Shown here piece by piece: positions 11,900 through 20,718 of a DNA stretch of 64,000 nucleotides. This stretch comes from Stenotrophomonas sp. VV52. Lineage in GTDB: Bacteria > Pseudomonadota > Gammaproteobacteria > Xanthomonadales > Xanthomonadaceae. The stretch is from contig NZ_PKQQ01000002.1 of NCBI RefSeq assembly GCF_002893095.1, positions 310,001 to 374,000 on the forward strand, read 5' to 3'. The translations under genes and the position numbers were made by a program. How positions within the stretch are numbered: the first letter of the stretch is position 1; each line of letters starts with the position of its first letter. Under the pieces are notes generated by a model. That model did no database searches, was not told the DNA's origin, and saw only the letters and a list, made by a program, of their open reading frames with translations.

Positions 11900-11936
11900 A
11901 TCGAACGGTGCCTGCGGTATGCAGGCGTCGTTCGAT
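11900..11936 (-). promoter_or_regulatory. intercistronic RNA hairpin between the M28 and M13 genes
   Basis: In the transcript ATCGAACG pairs with CGTTCGAT (8 bp). After a symmetric AC/AC internal loop GCCTGC pairs with GCAGGC (6 bp) over a 5-nt loop. It ends 7 nt before the M13 Shine-Dalgarno. A second perfect 12-bp palindrome (GCGCACGTGCGC, 11944-11955) is just upstream. There is no U-run, so it is more likely a translation or processing element than a terminator. Confidence 0.5.
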
Positions 11937-12000
11937 GGTGGCCGCGCACGTGCGCAGCGCCCATAGGAGTTTTACGAAATGCGCCGATGATGGCCGCGGG

Positions 12001-13941
12001 TCATGGCGCTGGCGAATGCAACCACGCGTCGAGGGTGCGTTCGAGCACGGCCAGCGCTTCCATCGCACGACCGGTGTCCACCTGGTGCAGCTGGTCCCGC
12101 CCGTTATGGATGCGCGCCATGCTCGGCGACTCGGGCAAGGCCTTGTACGCCTGCATCGCCCGGTCCATCACGTCCAGCCGCGCATCCATCTCGCGCGTGG
12201 CGTCGGGGTCAAGCGTGCCCTGCAGATATTCCTCGAACCGGGTCCAGTCCACCGCCGTGTTGGCCACCCACAGCCGCGCGCGCGCCTGCTGCACCTCGCG
12301 TTCGAGTGCGATGTCGCGCTCATCGGCCAGGTTCATGCCCAGCGCCGGGATGCCCTCGCGCTGGAAGGCGATGTGGTCGGACTGCATGGCCCAGCCCTCG
12401 CTGTCGAACACCTGCAGGCCCACGTCGGCCGCGGCACGTTCCAGTTGCTGGCGCAGCTGCGCTTCGGCTGCGCTCACTTCGGCCGGCGGCGGCAGTACGC
12501 TGCGTGAATCTCCGTCCATGTACAGGTGGTGGCGGTCCGAGCCGGTTACGGTGATGCCTTCGCCGCGCCCGATCATGTCCAGGTTGAGCGCCACGTCCGG
12601 ACAGGTGCCGCGCGCCAGGCACTGCTGCACGAACGCCTTGCTGCCGTAGAGGCCACGTTCTTCCATGTCCGATACCATCAACTGCACCCGCATGCCAGGG
12701 GGCAAGGGGGTGTCGCGCAACGTGCGGGCCAGGGCCAGCAGCGCCGCGAGGCTGCTGCCGTTGTCGTTTGCCCCACTTGAACCGTCATGGGCGCCGATCA
12801 TGTCGCCGTGGGCGAGCAGCATCAGGGTTCGCGAGGGCGTGCCGGCGCCGCAGAACTCCACCATCAGGTTGCAGCCGATGTAGGGCCGCTCGAAACCGAA
12901 AATGTCGCGCGCGGTGCCATTGAACGGCAGTTGCAGCAGGGTGTGGCCGTCGTCTTCGAACAGCGCGCCCAGCGTATCGAAGCGCGCGTTGTTGGCGGCC
13001 GTTTCGCGGTCGGTGCCGTTGAGCCCGGCCTGCGCGTCCAGCGTGGCCCGCGCGATCTGCTCCAGGTCCAGCTGGAAGCGCGCCTGCGCCGGGCTCACCG
13101 CAGCGGCCAGCAGGTCGGCTGCCCAGTCCATCCAGTCCAGAGGTGAGGTGAACGGTGCAGCATCGGCGCCACTCGGCCAGCCGCCCACGCCGTGCGTGCC
13201 GGGACGCTGCGCGACACCCAGTGTGGCCATGATCCGGTAGCGGTCAGGCGCTGGCAGGTCCTCGAGCAGGGCGTGGATGGCCGGCCCGGTACAGGCTGCG
13301 GTATCGGTGCCGCAGTCGCTGACGATCTCCAGAAGGCGATGACGGTACTCGGCGGGCAGCAGGTCATACAGCGACTGCGCAAGCCCGTTCGGTGGCGTGG
13401 TCGTGGAATCTGCCCGGTCGCAGCCAGGTGCAGTGGCACGGCCGACAAGCAGTCCCGTCGCAGCGCTGCTGATTACTGCCATGGCCGCCACGGTACCGGC
13501 CAGCAACGCCTGCGGGCATCGTTGCGGCGTTGCAAGGCAGCTCACCGACGCCGCATTGGCGATGTTCTGCAGCGACGATGCCACGGCCGTCGGCGGATCG
13601 CCCGACACAGGTACCGCTTCGTAGCCGCCGCCGGTCACGGCGTACGCGCCTGGCAGTGACGGCCGTACCGGCAGCGGCGCGGCTGCTGGTGCAGCCACCG
13701 AACGCGCACCGTCGCGCACTGCCGTGAGCGAAGGTGTACGTGATGGAAGGCGGGTGGCGGCCAAGGTGGACGACAGCGCCAGCGCCGACACCAACCAGTC
13801 GCGGCCATTGCGCACGCTCAACGGCGCAGGGCGATTGGGTCGGGTCGGTGCCGGCGGAATGCCACGCGGATGCAGCTGGCGGGCGACATCGCTGGTGAAT
13901 CGCCCCTGGATATGCCGGCTGAGGGGTATGTCGAGCGGCAT
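12001..13941 (-). CDS. M28-family zinc aminopeptidase with the same N-terminal anchor module
   Basis: The 646-residue protein ends in a clear M28 domain: a zinc His in LLAHGDMIGAHDG (His 378), SSGANDNGSSLAAL with the bridging Asp, the catalytic Glu pair in SDMEERGLYGS, NLDMIGRGEG with a further Asp, and a distal SDHIAF His. M28 enzymes are co-catalytic zinc aminopeptidases or carboxypeptidases, usually exported. The N-terminus (MPLDIPLSRHIQGRF) resembles the M13 protein's start and has the same C-x6-C (135, 142), hydrophobic helix (about 143-168) and following Cys (174). The ATG at 13941 is preceded by GAGG; the open frame beyond it lacks the module similarity. It probably shares a transcript with the M13 gene. 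Confidence 0.85.
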   Translation of the reverse strand: MPLDIPLSRHIQGRFTSDVARQLHPRGIPPAPTRPNRPAPLSVRNGRDWLVSALALSSTLAATRLPSRTPSLTAVRDGARSVAAPAAAPLPVRPSLPGAYAVTGGGYEAVPVSGDPPTAVASSLQNIANAASVSCLATPQRCPQALLAGTVAAMAVISSAATGLLVGRATAPGCDRADSTTTPPNGLAQSLYDLLPAEYRHRLLEIVSDCGTDTAACTGPAIHALLEDLPAPDRYRIMATLGVAQRPGTHGVGGWPSGADAAPFTSPLDWMDWAADLLAAAVSPAQARFQLDLEQIARATLDAQAGLNGTDRETAANNARFDTLGALFEDDGHTLLQLPFNGTARDIFGFERPYIGCNLMVEFCGAGTPSRTLMLLAHGDMIGAHDGSSGANDNGSSLAALLALARTLRDTPLPPGMRVQLMVSDMEERGLYGSKAFVQQCLARGTCPDVALNLDMIGRGEGITVTGSDRHHLYMDGDSRSVLPPPAEVSAAEAQLRQQLERAAADVGLQVFDSEGWAMQSDHIAFQREGIPALGMNLADERDIALEREVQQARARLWVANTAVDWTRFEEYLQGTLDPDATREMDARLDVMDRAMQAYKALPESPSMARIHNGRDQLHQVDTGRAMEALAVLERTLDAWLHSPAP

Positions 13942-14038
13942 GGCAACCTCGTCGATGGCAGCGCGCCGGGTGCAGCGCAGGTCCGGCGCAGCATGCATGG
14001 CAGCTGCGCCCGTGCCCATCGGACTGGTTGTGGATTGC

Positions 14039-15739
14039 CTACACCACCGGAATGGCGTTCTTGCCGAGGCTGCGGTACGGCGGGGTGGACATGACCATTT
14101 CCGCCAGTGAATACGCCAGTTCGCGCTCGGCCATGACCGTGCCGTCGGCGCCGTGTTCGAGCAGGTGCTTGACCTCGGCGTCGCTGTGCGCGCGCGCCAG
14201 CAGCGTCAACCCGGGGTTGAGCGCGCGCAGCTTGGCCAGCGTTTCACCGGCTTCCAGCGGCTGCGGGATCGCCAGCACGGCGATCTTCGCGCGTTCGGGA
14301 TGCGCTTCGGCCAGCACCCGGTCGGAGGCGGCGCTGCCGCGGATCGCAGGCAGGCCGGCGGCATGCGCTTCGGCCACGTGTTCCTTGTTGTCGTCGATCA
14401 CCAGCACCGGCACGCCACGGTCGCGCAGCACTTGGGCCAGCGCGCTGCCGACGCGGCCGTAGCCGATCACGATGGCATGGTCGTGCAGGTCCAGCGAAGG
14501 GCCCGGTGGCAGCTCCGTTTCCACTGCGGCCGGTGCGGTTTCCTGGTGTTTCAGCAACCAGCGGTCGAGCAGGCCGAACACCAGCGGATTGAGCATGATC
14601 GAGATCAGCGCGCCGGCCAGCACCAGCGCCTGGCCGGTGGGCGGCAGGATCTTCAGCGTGACGCCGAGGCCGGCGATGATGAAGGCGAATTCGCCGATCT
14701 GCGCCAGGCTGGCCGAAATGGTCAGTGCGGTACCGGCGGGATGGCCGAACGCACGCACGATGAAGAACGCCGCCGCGGACTTGCCGAACATGATGATCGC
14801 GGCGGTGGCCAGCACCTGCCACGGGTGTTCGATCAGGATGGCCGGGTTGAACAGCATGCCGACCGAGACGAAGAACAGCACCGCGAAGGCGTCGCGCAGC
14901 GGCAGCGAGTCGTTGGCGGCCTTGTGGCTGAGTTCGGATTCGTTGAGCAGCATGCCGGCGAAGAATGCGCCCAGCGCGAACGACACGCCGAACAGCATGG
15001 CCGAGCCGAACGCCACGCCCAGCGCGATGGCCAGCACCGAGAGGGTGAACAGCTCGCGCGAGCCGGTGCCGGCGATGCGCTCGAGGATCCACGGAATGAC
15101 CCGGCGCCCGACCACCAGCATCACCGCCACGAACAGACCGAGCTGCACGAAGGTCCAGCCGATGCTGGCCAGCACGCTGCCGACGGTATGGGTTTCGTTG
15201 GCCGCGTCCGGGCCGAACACGCCGGCCAGCACCGGCATCATCACCAGTGCCAGTACGCAGGCCAGGTCTTCCACGATCAGCCAGCCGACCGCGATCTTGC
15301 CGCGCTGGGTTTCCAGCAGGCGGCGTTCTTCCATCGCGCGCAGCAGTACCACGGTACTAGCGGTGGCCAGCGAGAAGCCGAACACCACGCCATGGATCAC
15401 CGGCCAGCCCATCAGCCAGGCCAGGCCCCAGCCAAGCAGGGTGGCGACCAGAATCTGGCCGATGGCGCCGGGAATGGCGATCGCCTTGACCGCCATCAGG
15501 TCTTTCAGCGAGAAGTGCAGGCCGACCCCGAACATCAGCAGCATCACGCCGATTTCGGCCAGCTGGTTGGCCAGCGCCTGATCGGCGACGAAGCCGGGGG
15601 TGAAGGGTCCTACACAGATGCCAGCAACCAGGTAACCGACCAGCGGAGACAAACGCAGCTTGTTGGCCAGCGCACCCAGGATGAAGGCGAGCCCAAGGCC
15701 AACGGCGACGATGTTGATCAGGTCGGTGTCATGGTGCAT
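14039..15739 (-). CDS. ybaL: YbaL-type (KefB/KefC family) monovalent cation:proton antiporter with RCK domain
   Basis: The 566-residue length and near-identical N-terminal pattern (LAFILGALANKLRLSPLVGY, GVGLHFSLKDLMAVKAIAIP) match E. coli YbaL. A twelve-helix CPA2 exchanger domain (about 1-390) is followed by a cytosolic Rossmann/RCK domain (AIVIGYGRVGSALAQVL, about 415-540) that senses a nucleotide. It should exchange K+ for H+ across the inner membrane. The ATG at 15739 is preferred over an ATG four codons earlier because it gives the family start MHHxT. No neighbour suggests a partner subunit. Confidence 0.9.
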   Translation of the reverse strand: MHHDTDLINIVAVGLGLAFILGALANKLRLSPLVGYLVAGICVGPFTPGFVADQALANQLAEIGVMLLMFGVGLHFSLKDLMAVKAIAIPGAIGQILVATLLGWGLAWLMGWPVIHGVVFGFSLATASTVVLLRAMEERRLLETQRGKIAVGWLIVEDLACVLALVMMPVLAGVFGPDAANETHTVGSVLASIGWTFVQLGLFVAVMLVVGRRVIPWILERIAGTGSRELFTLSVLAIALGVAFGSAMLFGVSFALGAFFAGMLLNESELSHKAANDSLPLRDAFAVLFFVSVGMLFNPAILIEHPWQVLATAAIIMFGKSAAAFFIVRAFGHPAGTALTISASLAQIGEFAFIIAGLGVTLKILPPTGQALVLAGALISIMLNPLVFGLLDRWLLKHQETAPAAVETELPPGPSLDLHDHAIVIGYGRVGSALAQVLRDRGVPVLVIDDNKEHVAEAHAAGLPAIRGSAASDRVLAEAHPERAKIAVLAIPQPLEAGETLAKLRALNPGLTLLARAHSDAEVKHLLEHGADGTVMAERELAYSLAEMVMSTPPYRSLGKNAIPVV

Positions 15740-15826
15740 CGGCGCTCGCAAAACTGGGGGATGCCCCGATTTTCACCGATGCGGCCCGATCCGGCAAACC
15801 GTGTCGCGATTTGCCGGATCAACCGG

Positions 15827-18229
15827 TTACCACTTGTAGGTGACGCGCCCATACACATACGCACCGTTGAAGCCGTACGGCGAGTAGTTGCTGTACGGCA
15901 ACATCCCCCAGGTGGAGTTCTGCAGGTCCACCGTACGATCCGGGTACTGGTCCAGGATGTTGTCCGCACCCAGGGTCAGGGTCCAGTTCTCGCTCGGCTT
16001 GTAGGCCACCGACGCGTCCAGCACCCACGACGCGTCATAGGTCTGGTCGCGGGTCGGCGTGGCTGAATTGCGCACCGTGAACGAGCCGTAGCGGGTCGCG
16101 GCCAGGCTCAGGTCCCAGCGGTCGGTGCGCCAGGTGCCGCTGAGGATGGTCTTGTCGCGCGGGTAGCTGTCTTCGATGCGGCCCACTTCGTCACGGCCGA
16201 TCAGCGACTGGGTCAGGCCCAGCGCACCGAACGCAGCCGGCGAAGCGATGAACTTCTTCACGTCGGTGTCGTTGTAGCTGTACGCCGCGGTCAGTTCCAG
16301 CGAGCTGGCGCTGAACGGAATGGTGTAGCTGGAGACCGCGTCCACGCCGCGGGTGCGGGTGTCCACGCCATTGGTGAAGTACGAGAACGCAGTGACCTGC
16401 GGCAGCCCCAGCCCGCCCAGCAGCGCGTTGGTGGCCGCGTTGGTGGTGATGTTGGTGGACAGGATGATGCGGTCGTCGATGTCGATCTGGTACGCATCCA
16501 CGGTCAGGTACAGCCGGTCCACCGGCTGCAGCACCAGGCCGACGCTGTAGGAGGTGGAGCTTTCCGCCTTCAGCGGGCTGGCGCCCAGTGCCTGCGCGGC
16601 CGGGCTGGTGGTGGGGAAGGTGCCGCGTTCGACGAACACGCCGTTGACGATCGTGCTGGTCACTGCCTGGTAGCTCTGCTGGGCCAGCGACGGGGCGCGG
16701 AAGCCGGACGAGGCGGTGGCACGCAGCGCGACCTTGTCGGTGAAGGCATAGCGCGCCGACACCTTGCCGGAGAACTTGTCGCCGAAGTCCGAATAGTCTT
16801 CGTAGCGGCCGGTGACGCCGGCCGAGAACTTGTCGGTCAGGTCCGCTTCCAGCCCGGCGTAGACCGCGTAGTTGTCGCGGTCGGCGTCCACGGCGTTGAG
16901 CGGGGTGAAGCCGCCGAAGCCCTGCGCACCGGTGCCGAAGTAGGAGTTCGGCTCACCGGCGCTCTGCTCCCACTTCTCGCGGCGGTACTCGCCACCGAAG
17001 GAGAGCGTGACCGGGTAGGCCAGGCCCCAGTCCAGCTGCTTGGTGATATCCACGTTGCCGATGTCCTGGGTGTATTCCAGCGCGCCGGCGTAGAACGAAC
17101 GCGGGCTGGTCACGCCCAGCGCGTAGTTGATGCTGTTGCGGGTGTGGAAGTCGATCTTGTTGGTGCCGTGGTTGTAGCTCACGTCCCAGGTCCAGCCACT
17201 GTCGGTATCGCCCTTGACCCCGGCGACCAGCGAGCGGTCCTTGGAATACTGGTTGATCTCCGGCACGAAGCCGTCCGGGTAGGTCTGGGCCAGCAGCGCG
17301 CCCTGGCCGCTGTTGGTGCGCGAGCGGTAGAACGCGAACGAGGTGATGTCGCGGTTGCTGGCCAGCGCGGTGGCATAGGCCGAGACGTGGTCGCTGAACT
17401 GGAAGCTGGCGTTGGCCGAGGCGGCGGTGGCGTCCACCTGCGGGTCGCCGACCACGAAGGTGGTCTGGCCGATGCTGGGGAAGTTGCCGGTGTTCGGCGC
17501 GGTGCCCTGGTAGGGGCCGGCGCGGTTGCTTTCGTCCTGCTGGGTGATCTGGCCGGCCACGTGCACGCTGCCGCGGCCGTCGGCGAAGCCGATGCCGGTG
17601 TCGCCGGAGAGCTGGTACTTGTTGCCGTCGCCGGCCGAGTACTGGCCGGCGTCCAGGGCCAGGCTGCCGCCCGAGCTGGAGCCCTTCAGCACGATGTTGA
17701 TCACGCCGGCGATGGCATCCGAGCCGTACTGGGCCGAGGCGCCGTCACGCAGCACTTCCACGCGCTCGATGGAGGCGATCGGAATGGCGTTGATGTCCAC
17801 CGCCGACGAACCGCGGCCGATGCTGCCGTTGACGTTGATCTGCGCCGAGGTGTGGCGGCGCTTGCCGTTGACCAGCACCAGCACCTGGTCGGGGGACAGG
17901 CCGCGCAGCTGCGCCGGGCGGATGCCGCTGGTGCCGTCGGTCAGCGCCGGGCGCGGGAAGTTCAGCGAGGGCAGGGCGCGGGCCAGCGCGGTGGCCAGCT
18001 CGGTGGTGCCGGTGGACTGCAGCGCCTCGGGGGTGATGATGTCGATCGGCGACTGCGACTCGGCGACGGTGCGGTCGGCAACGCGGGTGCCGGTCACGAT
18101 CACGGTGTCCAGGGTCTGCGCACCGCTGCGCGCGGGTACGGCAGGGGCGTCCTGGGCGGCGGCGGCGAAGGCGGAAGTGCCGAGAACGACTGCAACGGCG
18201 GCGGCAAGCGTACGGGTCTTGCGGTTCAT
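15827..18229 (-). CDS. TonB-dependent outer-membrane receptor
   Basis: This is a complete 800-residue receptor. It has a signal peptide (MNRKTRTLAAAVAVVLGTSA...AAAAQ), a TonB-box-like TLDTVIVTGTR and a plug with LRGLSPDQVLVLVNGKRRHT and RVEVLRDGASAQYGSDAI. A 22-strand barrel region ends in an aromatic residue (GRVTYKW), the signal for outer-membrane assembly. The plug is closely related to the truncated receptor at the left edge, so the two are probably paralogues. The substrate is not readable from sequence. The start at 18229 is chosen because it opens the signal peptide. A -35 TTGACA box lies 120 bp upstream. Confidence 0.93.
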   Translation of the reverse strand: MNRKTRTLAAAVAVVLGTSAFAAAAQDAPAVPARSGAQTLDTVIVTGTRVADRTVAESQSPIDIITPEALQSTGTTELATALARALPSLNFPRPALTDGTSGIRPAQLRGLSPDQVLVLVNGKRRHTSAQINVNGSIGRGSSAVDINAIPIASIERVEVLRDGASAQYGSDAIAGVINIVLKGSSSGGSLALDAGQYSAGDGNKYQLSGDTGIGFADGRGSVHVAGQITQQDESNRAGPYQGTAPNTGNFPSIGQTTFVVGDPQVDATAASANASFQFSDHVSAYATALASNRDITSFAFYRSRTNSGQGALLAQTYPDGFVPEINQYSKDRSLVAGVKGDTDSGWTWDVSYNHGTNKIDFHTRNSINYALGVTSPRSFYAGALEYTQDIGNVDITKQLDWGLAYPVTLSFGGEYRREKWEQSAGEPNSYFGTGAQGFGGFTPLNAVDADRDNYAVYAGLEADLTDKFSAGVTGRYEDYSDFGDKFSGKVSARYAFTDKVALRATASSGFRAPSLAQQSYQAVTSTIVNGVFVERGTFPTTSPAAQALGASPLKAESSTSYSVGLVLQPVDRLYLTVDAYQIDIDDRIILSTNITTNAATNALLGGLGLPQVTAFSYFTNGVDTRTRGVDAVSSYTIPFSASSLELTAAYSYNDTDVKKFIASPAAFGALGLTQSLIGRDEVGRIEDSYPRDKTILSGTWRTDRWDLSLAATRYGSFTVRNSATPTRDQTYDASWVLDASVAYKPSENWTLTLGADNILDQYPDRTVDLQNSTWGMLPYSNYSPYGFNGAYVYGRVTYKW

Positions 18230-18570
18230 CAGGCTGAAGCTCCGGTGGGGACGAGGCGGCACCGGACGACATCACGACTGCGGGGAGGCGGGTCTGCGAG
18301 GGCGGGTGTTGCGGTGCGCAATTGATGGATTAACGGCATTTTTACTGGCTGTCAAATAGACGTTTTCGATGAAACTGTTGCAAAAGCAACAAGTTACGTC
18401 GATCCGACTGCCGGGGCGATGGGGTCCCGGGGACGGCGCGGGCAGGATCGTGGGAGAGAGACGAGGCCTGCCGCGCATCCCGGGGCCCGTCAAGTATTCG
18501 TTAACGGTAGAATTACGTCGCAGGAAAGGTGCTTACCAGCACATTCCATTCCGTTATATGGACCCCCCAG
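18230..18570. other. 341-bp intergenic region between divergent receptor and ABC-F genes
   Basis: No coding frame in it is convincing. It contains the receptor promoter candidate (18329-18355), an inverted repeat TGTTGC AAAA GCAACA at 18376-18391 just upstream of that promoter, and a TAGAAT box at 18508-18513 that may be the -10 of the ABC-F gene. The repeat is placed where a regulator of the receptor could bind. Confidence 0.6.
18329..18355 (-). promoter_or_regulatory. candidate promoter of the TonB-dependent receptor
   Basis: On the reverse strand a perfect TTGACA (18350-18355) is followed 15 nt later by GTTAATCC. The -10 is imperfect and its exact register is uncertain. Confidence 0.45.
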
Positions 18571-20424
18571 ATGATCTCCCTTCGTAACTTCGCCTTGCGC
18601 CGCGGCGAGCGGCTGCTGTTGTCCAACGTCGACCTGACCCTGCATGCGGGCTACCGCGTGGGCGTGGTCGGCCGCAACGGGGCCGGCAAGTCCAGCCTGT
18701 TCGCGGCCGTGCAGGGCGAGCTGGAGGCGGACAAGGGCGACGTCGACCTGCCTGGCAAGATCCGTATTGCCAGCGTGGCCCAGGAGACTCCGGCGCTGCC
18801 CGATCCCGCGCTGCAGTTCGTGCTGGAAGGCGACACCGAAGTGGCTGCGGTGCTGCGCGAGGAAGCCGAAGCGTCCGCACGCGAAGACTGGGAAGCGGTG
18901 GCCAATGCGCACCAGAAGATGGCCGAGATGGGCGCCTATGACGCCGAATCGCGCGCCGGCAAGCTGTTGCACGGCCTGGGCTTCCCGTCCGACACCCATT
19001 CGCGTCCGGTCTCCACCTTCTCCGGCGGCTGGCGCGCGCGACTGAACCTGGCGCGCGCGCTGATGATGCCCAGCGACCTGCTGCTGCTCGACGAACCGAC
19101 CAACCACCTCGATCTGGACGCGGTGTTCTGGCTGGAACAGTGGCTGCTGAAGTACCCGGGCACGCTGCTGCTGATCTCGCACGACCGCGAGTTCCTGGAC
19201 AACGTGGCCACCCATACCCTGCACCTGCACGGTGGCGGCGCCAAGCTGTACCCGGGCGGCTACACCGACTTCGAGCGCCAGCGCGCCGAACAGCTGCGCC
19301 AGCAGCAGATCGCGCATGAAAAGGAACAGGCCGAGCGCGCCCACCTGCAGAGCTTCATCGACCGCTTCAAGGCGCTGGCCAGCAAGGCCACCCAGGCACA
19401 GAGCCGCATGAAGCGCTTGGCCAAGCTGACCGGTACCGAAGCGGTGCGCGCCGAGCGCGAGTTCCGCATCGAGTTCGCGCCGCCGACCAAGCTGCCGTTC
19501 TCGCTGATCCGCCTCAACGACGTGGAAGCCGGGTACAGCCCGGATGCGGTGATCCTGCACAACGTGGGCTTCGGCCTGGAAGCGGGCCAGCGCATTGGCC
19601 TGCTGGGGCCGAACGGCGCGGGTAAGACCACGCTGGTGCGCACCCTGGTGGGCGAGCTGGCGCCGGTGGCCGGCGAGCGTTCGGCGCACCCGGACTTGCG
19701 CATCGGCTACTTCGCCCAGCACACGGTGGAGTCGCTGCACGAAGGCCAGTCGCCGATGGACCACTTCCGCGAGATCTCGCCGGACGGCAACAACCAGGCG
19801 TTCCGCGACTTCCTCGGCAAGTGGAACTTCGCCGGCGACCGTGCGTTCGAGCCGGTGGATGGCTTCTCCGGCGGTGAGCGCGCGCGCCTGGCGCTGGCGA
19901 TGATCGCCTGGCAGCAGCCTAACGTGCTGCTGCTCGACGAACCGACCAACCACCTTGACCTGGAAATGCGCGAAGCGCTGGCCGAAGCGCTGGCGACCTT
20001 CGAAGGCGCGATCGTGATGGTTTCGCACGACCGCCACCTGATCGGCCTGGTCTGCGACACCTTCTGGCGTGTGGCCGACGGCGTGGTCGAGCCGTTCGCG
20101 GGCGACTTGGACGAATACGCGGCGTGGCTGCGTTCGCGCCCGGCGGCGCAGGGCACCAAGCAGAAGATGGCCGCCGCTGCCCCGGAACCGCAGCCGCCGA
20201 CCCCACCGATGCCGGCGAAGAAGGCGGTCAACCCGGTCAAGCTGGCCAGTGCCGAAGCGAAGGTCAACGAGCTGGAGAACACGCTGGCCGAGCTCGACCG
20301 CCAGCTCGCCGACCCGGCCGTCTATGCCGATGCAACGCGCATGGCGGTGATCGGCCGCGACCGCGAAGCCACCGCGCAGCAGCTGGAAAAAGCCGAAGCC
20401 GCGTGGATGGAGTTGATGGCGTAA
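18571..20424 (+). CDS. yheS: ABC-F family ATPase, YheS type
   Basis: The 617-residue soluble protein has two ABC ATPase domains and no membrane segments. Walker A motifs are GRNGAGKSS (about residue 37) and GPNGAGKTT (about 350). Both signatures are ABC-type (FSGGWRARLNLARAL and FSGGERARLALAM), and both Walker B stretches read LLLLDEPTNHLDL. The inter-domain linker and charged C-terminal helix pair (AEAKVNELENTLAELDRQL) match YheS. ABC-F proteins act at the ribosome E-site to relieve stalled translation; the exact role of YheS is not settled. The start MISLRNFALRRGERLLL aligns with YheS, so the ATG at 18571 is chosen over the longer frame. Confidence 0.88.
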   Translation: MISLRNFALRRGERLLLSNVDLTLHAGYRVGVVGRNGAGKSSLFAAVQGELEADKGDVDLPGKIRIASVAQETPALPDPALQFVLEGDTEVAAVLREEAEASAREDWEAVANAHQKMAEMGAYDAESRAGKLLHGLGFPSDTHSRPVSTFSGGWRARLNLARALMMPSDLLLLDEPTNHLDLDAVFWLEQWLLKYPGTLLLISHDREFLDNVATHTLHLHGGGAKLYPGGYTDFERQRAEQLRQQQIAHEKEQAERAHLQSFIDRFKALASKATQAQSRMKRLAKLTGTEAVRAEREFRIEFAPPTKLPFSLIRLNDVEAGYSPDAVILHNVGFGLEAGQRIGLLGPNGAGKTTLVRTLVGELAPVAGERSAHPDLRIGYFAQHTVESLHEGQSPMDHFREISPDGNNQAFRDFLGKWNFAGDRAFEPVDGFSGGERARLALAMIAWQQPNVLLLDEPTNHLDLEMREALAEALATFEGAIVMVSHDRHLIGLVCDTFWRVADGVVEPFAGDLDEYAAWLRSRPAAQGTKQKMAAAAPEPQPPTPPMPAKKAVNPVKLASAEAKVNELENTLAELDRQLADPAVYADATRMAVIGRDREATAQQLEKAEAAWMELMA

Positions 20425-20460
20425 CGGCAGGCGCCACGCCGTGCAACGTGGCGCTGATCG

Positions 20461-20540
20461 GCCTGGCGGGGCGTTGCCCGACGCTACGCGGCGCTGCTAG
20501 GCCTGGTGGGACATTGTCCGACGCTACGTGGCGCTGCTCT
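20461..20540. repeat. two tandem copies of a 40-bp unit
   Basis: Copy 1 (20461-20500) and copy 2 (20501-20540) differ at about six positions. Each carries GCCTGG...CCCGACGCTACG or its variant and ends GGCGCTGCT. A degraded partial copy appears just upstream (20436-20460, CAACGTGGCGCTGATCG). It directly follows the ABC-F stop codon. Confidence 0.75.
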
Positions 20541-20685
20541 GGTAGGGTCGGTTCCCAAACGACTGCACGTACCGGCTGCAACGTTCGGTGACGCATGACC
20601 AGCGTCGGAGATGTGCCTTCGGTGGGCACCCTGCGTTAAAGCACCCGGTGCCATGGTCGGCGGTCGTTCGGGAATCGACCCTACC
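20541..20685. repeat. 145-bp element with 23-bp imperfect terminal inverted repeats and GTAG ends
   Basis: The left end GGTAGGGTCGGTTCCCAAAC (20541-20563 in all) is matched, with about three mismatches, by the complement of 20663-20685 (GGAATCGACCCTACC). Both outer ends carry GTAG, as in the SMAG dimers, but the body is longer and different. No open frame of note is inside. It may be a larger relative of the GTAG repeats or a small non-autonomous element. Confidence 0.55.
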
Positions 20686-20718
20686 GGTCCGTCGCGGGTT
20701 GGCCGACGATCACGCCTG

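Noticed and set aside
14153..16066. Long plus-strand open frame opposite ybaL
   Set aside because: The protein is His/Gln/Arg-rich without domain texture and lies fully antisense to a clear antiporter gene.
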